This document shows positions 27,383-34,634 of a stretch of 64,000 nucleotides of DNA, in pieces. A model generated the notes under the pieces. The model worked only from the letters and a program-made list of their open reading frames with translations, ran no database searches and was not told the DNA's origin. The stretch is from Bacteroidaceae bacterium. Its GTDB lineage: Bacteria; Bacteroidota; Bacteroidia; Bacteroidales; Bacteroidaceae. The stretch is from assembly GCA_017453465.1 (NCBI GenBank), contig JAFTEV010000074.1, positions 1-64,000 on the forward strand, read 5' to 3'. Position 1 is the stretch's first letter; each line of letters starts with the position of its first letter. Made by a program: the position numbers and the translations under genes.

Positions 27383-29842
27383 ATGGTAACTACACCGCAA
27401 TACTCCAACAACACCGACAAGGAAGAAGAGTCGAAGATAAATCTCCGATTACTCTGGTCTATCCTGCTGGTCAAGCGATACTGGTTCCTGGCATCGCTCC
27501 TCTTCTTCATGGCAGGAGCTGTATGCTATCTGAAACTGAAGCCCACCACCTATCTGATGACATCCAAAGTGCTCATCAAAGACCAGGACGACGCATCCTC
27601 CTTCATGCCCCACAAGCTGAACTTCATGGCCAACATGGGCTTTGCCAACAACAGCAACGGATTTGACAACGAGCTGGAAGTGCTCTCGTCGGAGAACCTC
27701 ACAGAGTTTGTGGTGCGCGACCTGAAGCTCTACACCCGCTACTACTATAAGGGGAGACTTCGCTTCAAGGAATTTTACGGAAAATATTCACCCTGGATTG
27801 TTGACATCGACTCTGCCACCATCGACACCCTTGTGCAGCCCATCACCCTCGTGCTGCACGCGCAGGAAGGCGGCAATGTGTCGGCTCAGCTCACCTACGG
27901 CGAGGAACAGACGGAACACACCATCAAGCACTTCCCCGCCAGCATTCCCTTCTCCGAACAAGGGAAACTTGACATCAGCTTCCAGTCAGACCTCTATCCT
28001 CAAGAAGACTTCGACTTCGCGCAGGAAATAAAAGTCACCATCAGCCCCATCAGACCCACCGTCATGTACTTCGGCAGCAAGCTGGAAGTGGCTCCCACAT
28101 CGAAGACCACCACCGTGGCCCTGCTCCAGTTCGTTGACAATGTGCCGGAACGAGGCGTTGACTACCTGGACCGACTGACCAAAATCTACAACATCGACGC
28201 AACCGACGACTACACGGAAGAAGCCCAGAAGACAGCAGACTTCATCCGTGAACGTCTGAGCCGAATCTCCGCCGAACTCGATGATACAGAGAACAGCCTC
28301 GAAGCCTACAAACGGCAGGGAGGCATCTCGGACTATGACAACGACGTGAAGAACTCGGCCACCCAGAAGTACCAGTACGAAAACCGCCTGGTCGATGTGC
28401 AGACCCAGCACCAGCTTGTCACCGACCTGCTCGGCTTCATCAACGCGCCCGACAACAACTTGCAGCCCATTCCCTCCAACATCGGACTGGCCGACCCCAC
28501 ACTGTCGAAGACGCTGGAGGAGTACAACAAAATCATCTACCAGTATCAGCAGCTGCAACGCACGGCCTCGCAGGACAACCCCACGCTGCACACCCTGGAA
28601 GACCGCGCCAACGACTTCCTGAAGGGCATACGTTCTTCGTTGCAGACCCTGCAAAAGCAATACGCCATCAGGATAAACGACCTCAACCAGCAACGAGGGA
28701 AGTACACGCGCAACCTCAGCAGTTCGCCAGCCAAGGAACACACGCTGGCACAAATCAAACGCCAGCAGGAAGTCAAGTCGGGCCTCTTCATCATGCTGCT
28801 GCAAAAGCGCGAAGAAACCCTCATCCAGCTGGCATCCTCCGTCTATAAAGCCAAAGAAATAGAAAAGCCAGCGTGCCGTGGCTACATTTCGCCCCGTCCG
28901 CGCTGGGTCTTCCTCATCGCCCTGGGCCTGGGTCTGGCACTGCCCTACCTCATCTTCTTCGTCATCCGCTACTTCAAGATAAGAGTCACCACCGAAGAGG
29001 AACTCAAGCAGCTCACCGACATCCCCATCTTCGGCACCGTCCCCTTCGTGAAGGCACTCACCACGGGCAAACGTACCATCGTGCTGGAAGAGAACCGCAA
29101 CAGCATCATGATGGAAGTCTATCGGCAACTGCGCTCCTCCCTGCCCTTCGTCATGAAGCCCAAGGACAAAGTGCTGCTGTTCACCTCCTGCGTTGCGGGC
29201 GAAGGCAAGACCTCCATCGCCTGTAACCTCGGCACCAGCATAGCCTTCACGGGCCGCCGGGTACTGCTCATAGGGCTGGACATCCGCAAGCCGCGACTGG
29301 CGGGACTCTTCAACCTGAAAGACGAAGAAAACGGCATATCCAACTACCTGGCTCGCAATGCCGAAGACCTGGACTATCTGGACCACCTCGTCCAGCACAC
29401 TGACATCAGTCCCAACCTCGACATCATCCCGGCAGGAGCCATTCCGCCCAACCCCGGCGAACTGCTCACACGCCCCAACCTGAAGATTGGCCTGGAGCAC
29501 CTGAAGGAACGCTACGACTTCATCATCCTTGACACAGCCCCCGTTGGTCTCGTTTCCGACACGCTCCCACTGGCACCGCTGGCCGACGTGACTTTCTACA
29601 TCGTCCGCAGCAACTACACCCTGAAGGCCGACATGGAACTCATCAACGAATACAAGCAACAAGGCGTGTTCCAGAACATCAACATCATCTTCAACTCCGT
29701 CAAGTATAACGTAAGCAACATCACAGCCAAGTCATACGGCAGCCGCACCTACGGCATCTACCGCTCCTACGGCTACGGTTACGGCTATGGTTATGGCTAC
29801 GGATATGGCTATGGAGAGAACAAGAAGCTGGAGGAAGTATAA
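27383..29842 (+). CDS. Wzc-like polysaccharide co-polymerase / tyrosine autokinase
   Basis: 819 residues: membrane span near 27-50 with the Wzz-type periplasmic domain after it, a coiled-coil region in the middle, a second span (about 510-530) and a cytoplasmic BY-kinase domain. Walker A SCVAGEGKTSIACN (about 601-614), Walker A' LLIGLDIRKPRLAG, Walker B YDFIILDTAPVG. The tail (about 785-812) carries 11 tyrosines, eight of them in an alternating Tyr-Gly run, the autophosphorylation cluster. Enzymes of this type control chain length and export of capsule or exopolysaccharide with a Wza-type porin, but no wza, polymerase or glycosyltransferase lies next to it. Confidence 0.9.
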   Translation: MVTTPQYSNNTDKEEESKINLRLLWSILLVKRYWFLASLLFFMAGAVCYLKLKPTTYLMTSKVLIKDQDDASSFMPHKLNFMANMGFANNSNGFDNELEVLSSENLTEFVVRDLKLYTRYYYKGRLRFKEFYGKYSPWIVDIDSATIDTLVQPITLVLHAQEGGNVSAQLTYGEEQTEHTIKHFPASIPFSEQGKLDISFQSDLYPQEDFDFAQEIKVTISPIRPTVMYFGSKLEVAPTSKTTTVALLQFVDNVPERGVDYLDRLTKIYNIDATDDYTEEAQKTADFIRERLSRISAELDDTENSLEAYKRQGGISDYDNDVKNSATQKYQYENRLVDVQTQHQLVTDLLGFINAPDNNLQPIPSNIGLADPTLSKTLEEYNKIIYQYQQLQRTASQDNPTLHTLEDRANDFLKGIRSSLQTLQKQYAIRINDLNQQRGKYTRNLSSSPAKEHTLAQIKRQQEVKSGLFIMLLQKREETLIQLASSVYKAKEIEKPACRGYISPRPRWVFLIALGLGLALPYLIFFVIRYFKIRVTTEEELKQLTDIPIFGTVPFVKALTTGKRTIVLEENRNSIMMEVYRQLRSSLPFVMKPKDKVLLFTSCVAGEGKTSIACNLGTSIAFTGRRVLLIGLDIRKPRLAGLFNLKDEENGISNYLARNAEDLDYLDHLVQHTDISPNLDIIPAGAIPPNPGELLTRPNLKIGLEHLKERYDFIILDTAPVGLVSDTLPLAPLADVTFYIVRSNYTLKADMELINEYKQQGVFQNINIIFNSVKYNVSNITAKSYGSRTYGIYRSYGYGYGYGYGYGYGYGENKKLEEV

Positions 29843-29859
29843 GATTGAAAATCCTGATT

Positions 29860-29974
29860 AAGTGAAAAGTGAATAGTGAAAAGTGAAAAATCTAAGTTAC
29901 TGGGGCTAAACGCAGTCTAATACTGGCTAAACTGTAACTTAGATTTTTCACTTTTCACTATTCACTTTTCACTT
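29860..29974. terminator. 41-bp perfect inverted repeat between convergent genes
   Basis: Left arm 29860-29900 and right arm 29934-29974 are exact complements (AAGTGAAAAGTGAATAGTG, then AAAAGTGAAAAATCTAAGTT and so on), with a 33-nt loop. It lies between the tyrosine-kinase gene and the oppositely oriented SpoU gene, so it may end transcription from both sides. The right arm includes the last codons of the SpoU gene. Confidence 0.7.
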
Positions 29975-30753
29975 CCCATCCCCCCTCTCCTAAATTCAGC
30001 ACACACAATGGCCGTGGCCACAGCCACGTTCAGCGACTCAGAAGTGGGACGGCCCGCAGGATAATTGGGAATCAAAAGCCGCTCGGTGACAAACCGAGCC
30101 ACGCCGTCGCTTACTCCACGCCCCTCGTTGCCCATGACGATGATGCCGTGCTGAGTAAGCGGCTTTTCGTAGATTGAAGTACCATCAAGAAATGTGCCAT
30201 ATACAGGCGTGGTATTCAAATCCGTGTGGCGCATTTGCTCCAGCTCTGCTTCAAGGTCGCGGTAATGCACCTGCACACGTGCCATGGCACCCATCGTAGC
30301 CTGCACCGTCTTCGGATTATAGATGTCGGCACAGCCCTGCGAGCAGAACACGTGCTCAATGCCAAACCAGTCGGCCAGCCGCACGATGGTGCCCAGATTG
30401 CCAGGATTCTGCACATCGTCCAGCATCAGGCAAAGTTCACGGCTGGCCACTGCACCCAGGTCGGCCTCGTCAGTCCGCTGCCTAAACACAGCGATGACCT
30501 GCTGCGGAGTCTCCACCAGGCTGGCACGCCGCAGTTCCTCCTCCGTCACCACGTCCTGCTCCGGCGGAAAGAACCCGGATAGCGATCCAGCGGCACCATA
30601 CCAGTCCGCCGTGGCAGCCAGATAGACACACCGGAAATGGGGCAGCAAATCGCCCACCAGCTTTCGCCCCTCGGCCACAAACACACCCTCTGCCTTGCGG
30701 TATTTCTTCAGCTCCAGCGAATGGATAAACTTAATTCTGCTTTTTGAAATCAT
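29962..30753 (-). CDS. TrmH/SpoU-family RNA 2'-O-methyltransferase
   Basis: About 263 residues. The N-terminal substrate-binding domain (SRIKFIHSLELKKYRKAEGV, FVAEGRKLV) precedes the knotted SPOUT domain with LMLDDVQNPGNLGTIVRLAD, IIVMGNEGRGVSD and IPNYPAGRPTSESLNVAVAT. These are the three SpoU motifs. It methylates a ribose in rRNA or tRNA. I chose the ATG at 30753 because the -7 box at 30776-30783 would place the transcript start below the other ATG at 30774. The final residues lie in the arm of the inverted repeat. Confidence 0.9.
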   Translation of the reverse strand: MISKSRIKFIHSLELKKYRKAEGVFVAEGRKLVGDLLPHFRCVYLAATADWYGAAGSLSGFFPPEQDVVTEEELRRASLVETPQQVIAVFRQRTDEADLGAVASRELCLMLDDVQNPGNLGTIVRLADWFGIEHVFCSQGCADIYNPKTVQATMGAMARVQVHYRDLEAELEQMRHTDLNTTPVYGTFLDGTSIYEKPLTQHGIIVMGNEGRGVSDGVARFVTERLLIPNYPAGRPTSESLNVAVATAIVCAEFRRGGMGSEK

Positions 30754-30775
30754 CACACTTTCTGCTTTTTCCATG

Positions 30776-30783
30776 CAAAGGTA
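30776..30783 (-). promoter_or_regulatory. -7 box of the SpoU methyltransferase gene
   Basis: CAAAGGTA on the plus strand is TACCTTTG on the minus strand, a perfect -7 box. No good -33 box is seen at 20 nt. It decides the start of the gene. Confidence 0.55.
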
Positions 30784-30828
30784 AGAGTTTTTTAGTTAAA
30801 AGTTAAAAGTTAAAAGTTAAAATGTTTT

Positions 30829-30916
30829 ATTGGAATGAGGAATTAGGAATGAAGAATGATTACCGTACTTTTCAGCATCAATTCCTCATTCCTCATTCCT
30901 AATTCCTCATTCCAAT
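30829..30916. repeat. Inverted repeat of GGAATGAGGAATTAGGAATG words
   Basis: The left arm from 30829 (ATTGGAATGAGGAATTAGGA, then ATGAAGAATGA) pairs with a right arm ending at 30916, with one mismatch. Just before it, AGTTAA/AAGTTAA words repeat four times (30793-30823). It fills the gap between divergent SpoU and TamL genes. Confidence 0.75.
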
Positions 30917-30938
30917 TAAAAAAATTGTCCAATTGTAA

Positions 30939-30968
30939 ATTGTCCAAATGTAAAATTTCGTACCTTTG
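30939..30968 (+). promoter_or_regulatory. Promoter of the TamL-like gene
   Basis: -7 box TACCTTTG at 30961-30968 with ATTG at 30939-30942, spacing 18 nt. The start codon follows 16 nt later. Confidence 0.6.
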
Positions 30969-30984
30969 AACGATTTTTCGTGAC

Positions 30985-33213
30985 ATGAAGCACTTTTCAG
31001 CCTACATATTCGCCCTGTTGCTGCTCTCGGCCTGTTCCGTCGGCAAGTACATTCCCGAAGGGGAACACTTGCTGAAGGAGGTGCACGTCACCTACGACGA
31101 CAGCAGCAAGATGCTGAAAGAATACGACCTGAAAGCATACAACCAGCAACAGCCCAACACAAAATGGTTCGGACTGAAAGTACCCCTGAAAATCTACACC
31201 CTCTCTGGACTTGACACCACGCGCTGGACCTGCCGCGTGTTCCGCAAACTGGGCGAAGACCCCGTCATCTTCGACAGTCTGAAAGCCCGGAGCTCGGCAG
31301 AACGAATGTACCAGGCCATTGCCAACGCCGGCTACATCAAGGGCAAAGTCACCCCCATCCTCCACATCGACGGAAAGAAACTCTCGCTGGAATACACCGT
31401 GAAGGCTGGCCAGCGTTACCACGTCCGGCACATCAGCCGCGACATACCCGACCCCGACATCGACTCCATCCTGCAACAGACCGACCCCGACGAAAGTCTG
31501 CTGGGCGAGGGAATGCCCCTCGACATCAACCAGCTCAACCAGGAGCGCAACCGCATCGCCTCCAAGCTGCGCGACATGGGCTACTACAAGTTCACGAAAG
31601 AAGACATCCGCTTCACCATCGACACCCTGCGCGACCAGACCGACGTGAACCTCACCATGCACATCAAGCTGCACCTGGAGAACGGACGCTCCACACCCGA
31701 ATTCCACCGCCAGTACCACATCGGCAACATCACTTACCTGCCCGAAAGTGACGGACGCTACCACTTCCGCCGCTCCTTCTACTCCTCCAACACACTGATT
31801 GTGCCGGGCGAACTCTACAAAGACTCCCACCTGAAGCAGACCTACTCCAACTTCCAGCGACTGGGCGGCGTCTCCTTCACCACCATCCAGCTCACCGAGC
31901 GACCCGGCACCGACACGCTGGACGTGCACATGACCGTGAACCACAGCAAACCCCACTCCATCGGATACGACATCGAGGCCACCAACTCTGCGGGCGACCT
32001 CGGCGCAGCACTCTCTGGCAACATCAGCCAGCGCAACATCTTCCGGGGCAGCGAAACACTCACCTTCAAACTGCGCGGAGCCTACGAAGCCATCACAGGA
32101 CTGGAGGGCTACGACGGGCACAACTACTTTGAAATCGGCGCCGAACTCAAACTCTCCTTCCCCCAGTTCCTGCTCCCCTTCATCGACAAGCGCTGGGCCG
32201 TCAGCCACGGCAGCACCACCGAAATCTCCCTGCAATACAACCTGCAAAACCGTCCCGAATTTCACCGCCGCGTGCTCACCGGCGCATGGCGATACCGCTG
32301 GACAGGCAAGGACAAGCGCATCGGCCACCGATTCGACCTCCTGGAAGTCAACTACGTCTATATGCCCTGGATGTCGCAAACCTTCAAGGAACAATACCTC
32401 GACGCAATCGGCAAGACTAACGCCATCCTGAAGTACAACTACGAGAACCTGCTCATCACCAAACTCGGCTACACCTACACCTACAACTCGCTCGGCGCAG
32501 CCCAGCAAACCTTCGGCAAGACAGCCCACACCTTCAAAATCAACATCGAGACCTCAGGCAACCTGCTGCGCGGCCTCACCAGCCTCGTCCGTGGAAAACG
32601 CAACGCCAAGGGGCAATACACCTTCTGCGGCATAGCCTACGCACAGTACGCCAAATTCGACTTCGACTACACCAAGAGCCTCAAGCTCGACCCCAACAAC
32701 TCACTGGCCTGGCGCGTCAACTTCGGCATAGCCTACCCCTTTGGCAACTCCACCATCCTGCCCTTCGAGAAACGCTACTTCGCCGGCGGAGCCAACAGCG
32801 TGCGCGGCTGGTCAGTGCGCTCCCTCGGCCCCGGCAGCTACGACGGAGCCGACCGAGGCATCAACTTCATCAACCAGTCGGGCGACCTCCAGCTCAACCT
32901 CAGCCTCGAATTTCGCGCCCACCTCTTCTGGAAACTCTCCGGAGCACTCTTCCTCGACGCCGGCAACATCTGGACCCTGCGCAACTACGCCGACCAGCCC
33001 GGCGGCCAGTTCCGCTTCGACACCTTCTTCAAGGAAATAGCCCTCAGCTACGGCCTCGGCTTCCGCATGAACCTCAACTTCTTCATCCTCCGCTTCGATG
33101 CCGGCATGAAGGCCATCGACCCCGCCCACACCGGCAGGGCACACTACCCCATCTACCACCCCAACCTGGGGCGCGACTTCGCCTTCCACTTCGCCGTGGG
33201 ACTGCCCTTCTGA
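30985..33213 (+). CDS. Omp85-family lipoprotein (TamL-like)
   Basis: 742 residues. A lipoprotein signal (ALLLLSACSVGKYIPEG), then POTRA-like repeats (about 30-340) and an Omp85 barrel. The barrel loop motif FAGGANSVRGWSVRSLGPG is the family's VRGF/Y signature. A lipidated TamA-like protein fits TamL of Bacteroidetes, which works with TamB in building the outer membrane. No tamB gene is adjacent. Codon use is strongly GC-rich in the third position, like that of highly expressed neighbours. Confidence 0.85.
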   Translation: MKHFSAYIFALLLLSACSVGKYIPEGEHLLKEVHVTYDDSSKMLKEYDLKAYNQQQPNTKWFGLKVPLKIYTLSGLDTTRWTCRVFRKLGEDPVIFDSLKARSSAERMYQAIANAGYIKGKVTPILHIDGKKLSLEYTVKAGQRYHVRHISRDIPDPDIDSILQQTDPDESLLGEGMPLDINQLNQERNRIASKLRDMGYYKFTKEDIRFTIDTLRDQTDVNLTMHIKLHLENGRSTPEFHRQYHIGNITYLPESDGRYHFRRSFYSSNTLIVPGELYKDSHLKQTYSNFQRLGGVSFTTIQLTERPGTDTLDVHMTVNHSKPHSIGYDIEATNSAGDLGAALSGNISQRNIFRGSETLTFKLRGAYEAITGLEGYDGHNYFEIGAELKLSFPQFLLPFIDKRWAVSHGSTTEISLQYNLQNRPEFHRRVLTGAWRYRWTGKDKRIGHRFDLLEVNYVYMPWMSQTFKEQYLDAIGKTNAILKYNYENLLITKLGYTYTYNSLGAAQQTFGKTAHTFKINIETSGNLLRGLTSLVRGKRNAKGQYTFCGIAYAQYAKFDFDYTKSLKLDPNNSLAWRVNFGIAYPFGNSTILPFEKRYFAGGANSVRGWSVRSLGPGSYDGADRGINFINQSGDLQLNLSLEFRAHLFWKLSGALFLDAGNIWTLRNYADQPGGQFRFDTFFKEIALSYGLGFRMNLNFFILRFDAGMKAIDPAHTGRAHYPIYHPNLGRDFAFHFAVGLPF

Positions 33214-33214
33214 C

Positions 33215-33373
33215 CCAGCGGCACAGCACTCACACCCCTCCCCCACAGTTTTCCTGCAACCACGGCAAAGGCTTCCCACCCCACTGCCACTGAGGTTCCA
33301 CCCCAGCCACACAGAACCCTCACAGCAGCGGCAATGCACTCCCACTTTCGTAACAATGCATTGCCGCTGCCAT
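33215..33373. repeat. GC-rich word repeat (family GGCAATGCAGTG), locus 3
   Basis: Words AAAGGCTTCCCACCCCACTG, CAGCGGCAATGCACTCCC and AACAATGCATTGCCGCTG repeat the vocabulary of the other loci; AAAGGCTTCCCACC is also in locus 5. It directly follows the TamL-like gene and abuts the CRISPR array. Confidence 0.55.
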
Positions 33374-33397
33374 AGCAAACCGTTCTCGAAAAAGAAA

Positions 33398-33565
33398 GGT
33401 GCTTATGTTTCGTTTCCTACATCAAACCACAACTATGCAGTTTGTGTAAATTCTATGTCCGTTGATGTTTATGTCTCGTTTCCTACATCAAACCACAACA
33501 AGCTGCCTGAGCCGCCGCCACTGCTACTGGATATTTATGTCTCGTTTCCTACATCAAACCACAAC
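33398..33565 (-). CRISPR. Orphan mini-CRISPR array, 3 repeats and 2 spacers
   Basis: Repeats at 33398-33433, 33464-33499 and 33530-33565, each 36 nt, repeat exactly every 66 bp, with 30-nt spacers at 33434-33463 and 33500-33529. Read on the minus strand, the repeat opens GTTGTGGTTTGATGTAGG and ends AAATATC. The repeats at 33464 and 33530 differ at one base; the one at 33398 has four changes relative to the one at 33530, clustered mostly at its outer end, which marks it as the old, trailing end. The leader would then lie right of 33565. The two spacers are unrelated to each other. The repeat length, spacer length and GTTGTGG opening are those of type II-C arrays in Bacteroidetes. No cas gene is in the window. 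Confidence 0.88.
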
Positions 33566-33578
33566 GTTAAAACACAAC

Positions 33579-33657
33579 GCGCTCACGTAGGCAATGCGTC
33601 GCTGCGGTGTAAGCAACAAAGTGGCGCGCATTGCCTACGCGAGCGCGACGCATTGCC
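33579..33657. repeat. Inverted repeat beside the CRISPR array
   Basis: GCGCTCACGTAGGCAATGCG (33579-33598) pairs with CGCATTGCCTACGCGAGCGC (33627-33646), one mismatch. A second pairing, GGCAATGCGTCGC with GCGACGCATTGCC (33645-33657), is also perfect. It lies 13 nt from the array, on the presumed leader side. The rest of 33658-33825 shows nothing I can name. Confidence 0.6.
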
Positions 33658-33825
33658 AGCGCAACCCGCTCGGTTTCTTTCTTTTACACTACGGACTACG
33701 AATTTGGGGCACAAAAAGCACGAGAAAACAGTTGATTTTATGCCGTTTAGGATTTTTTAATAATAGTTACGGAGGGTAAGGCGGCTACAAAACAGCAGGT
33801 GGGATGTCGCCATGTTGAGCAAAAA

Positions 33826-33855
33826 TAGAAAAAGGAATAGCAAAAAGCCATTCCT
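33826..33855 (-). terminator. Terminator after the tRNA pair
   Basis: On the minus strand, AGGAATGGC - loop - GCTATTCCT is followed by TTTTTC. It ends a transcript carrying tRNA-Ser and tRNA-Glu. Confidence 0.65.
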
Positions 33856-33858
33856 TAG

Positions 33859-33930
33859 TAGCGCCTACGGGAATCGAACCCGTGTTCCATGCGTGAGAGG
33901 CATGTGTCCTAGCCGCTAGACGAAAGCGCC
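33859..33930 (-). tRNA. tRNA-Glu (CTC anticodon)
   Basis: The acceptor 5' strand starts GGCGCTT and pairs with AGGCGCT. The anticodon stem CATGC/GCATG encloses the loop CTCTCAC, anticodon CTC. The T arm reads ACGGGTTCGATTCCCGT and the D arm TCTAGCGGCTAGGA. CCA is not encoded. The first acceptor pair is G-T, a weak pair. Confidence 0.9.
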
Positions 33931-33951
33931 GTAGAGAGAGAGTGTGTGTTG

Positions 33952-34038
33952 CGGAAGGAGGGGGATTCGAACCCCCGGTACGGTAACCCGTACGTCAGTT
34001 TAGCAAACTGGTGGTTTCAGCCACTCACCCATCCTTCC
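33952..34038 (-). tRNA. tRNA-Ser (GCT anticodon)
   Basis: 87 nt with acceptor GGAAGGA/TCCTTCC, discriminator G, anticodon loop TGCTAAA (anticodon GCT), a long variable arm (GTACGGGTTACCGTAC) typical of tRNA-Ser, and T arm GGGGGTTCGAATCCCCC. It lies 21 nt upstream of tRNA-Glu on the same strand. Confidence 0.93.
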
Positions 34039-34133
34039 GGAACTTATTAGCTGAATCTGCTGCCCAGGAAGTTCATGCCCCGAACAAGCCGCTTTCTTGG
34101 GATGCCGCAGGGGTGTTCCCGTGAAAAGCGATG

Positions 34134-34165
34134 CAAAGGTATAGGTATTTTTTGAATCTTGCAAG
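34134..34165 (-). promoter_or_regulatory. Promoter of the tRNA-Ser/tRNA-Glu unit
   Basis: On the minus strand the -7 box is TACCTTTG (34134-34141) and CTTG lies 20 nt upstream (34162-34165). It is back to back with the plus-strand promoter of the next operon. Confidence 0.55.
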
Positions 34166-34184
34166 TGTTTTGAAAAAAAAGTTG

Positions 34185-34192
34185 TAACTTTG
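34185..34192 (+). promoter_or_regulatory. -7 box of the fdtA-like operon
   Basis: TAACTTTG, 19 nt before the start codon. The -33 element is not clear: TTG at 34159-34161 is 23 nt away. Confidence 0.5.
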
Positions 34193-34211
34193 CCGTAAAT
34201 TTTGAAGGTTT

Positions 34212-34634
34212 ATGAACGATTGTTATCAAAATATAGTTAATAAAGGCTTTGGTTTGGTCAGAATCCGCAGAAATGACGATAGCCGTGGCAGCCTTTGCTT
34301 TGCCGAATGGGACGACTTGCCTTTTGAGCCGAAACGGGTGTTCTGGATTTTTGGCGTGAAGGAGGGAATGGACCGGGGGAAGCATGCGCACAGTGCCTGC
34401 GAGGAGGTGGTCTTTGCGGTAAATGGCGGATTTGACATGTTTGTTGACAATGGTTCCTGTCAAGAAACGTTCCACATCAGCGACCCGTCGGAGGGCATCT
34501 ACATCGGAAAGAACGTGTGGTGCGAGCTGAGAAACTTCCAGCCAGGCACGGTGTGTGTAGTGGTTGCATCGGTAAAGTATATGCGCGACGGGTACATCAA
34601 TGACTACGAAGAATTCAAGAGAAGATGCAACTGA
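34212..34634 (+). CDS. FdtA/WxcM-like cupin, probable dTDP-4-oxo-6-deoxyglucose 3,4-isomerase family
   Basis: 140 residues of the FdtA cupin family. The metal/substrate histidines are in DRGKHAHSACEEVVFAVNG, and the family end motif VVASVKYMRDGYINDYEEF is clear. Such enzymes move the keto group on a dTDP sugar on the way to 3-amino-3,6-dideoxy sugars. No dTDP-glucose genes are nearby, so the substrate is not settled. It overlaps the next gene by 10 bp, so the two probably act on the same glycan. Confidence 0.8.
   Translation: MNDCYQNIVNKGFGLVRIRRNDDSRGSLCFAEWDDLPFEPKRVFWIFGVKEGMDRGKHAHSACEEVVFAVNGGFDMFVDNGSCQETFHISDPSEGIYIGKNVWCELRNFQPGTVCVVVASVKYMRDGYINDYEEFKRRCN

Noticed and set aside
33398..33565. 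Type VI-B (Cas13b) origin of the array
   Set aside because: Those repeats also open with GTTG and are 36 nt with 30-nt spacers, but they end in ACAAC; this one ends AAATATC and lacks that closing motif.
33356..33760. Open frame of 134 codons through the CRISPR array
   Set aside because: It translates the repeats as SFPTSNHN three times; 66 bp is a multiple of three, so the frame stays open by chance. No promoter or start context supports it.
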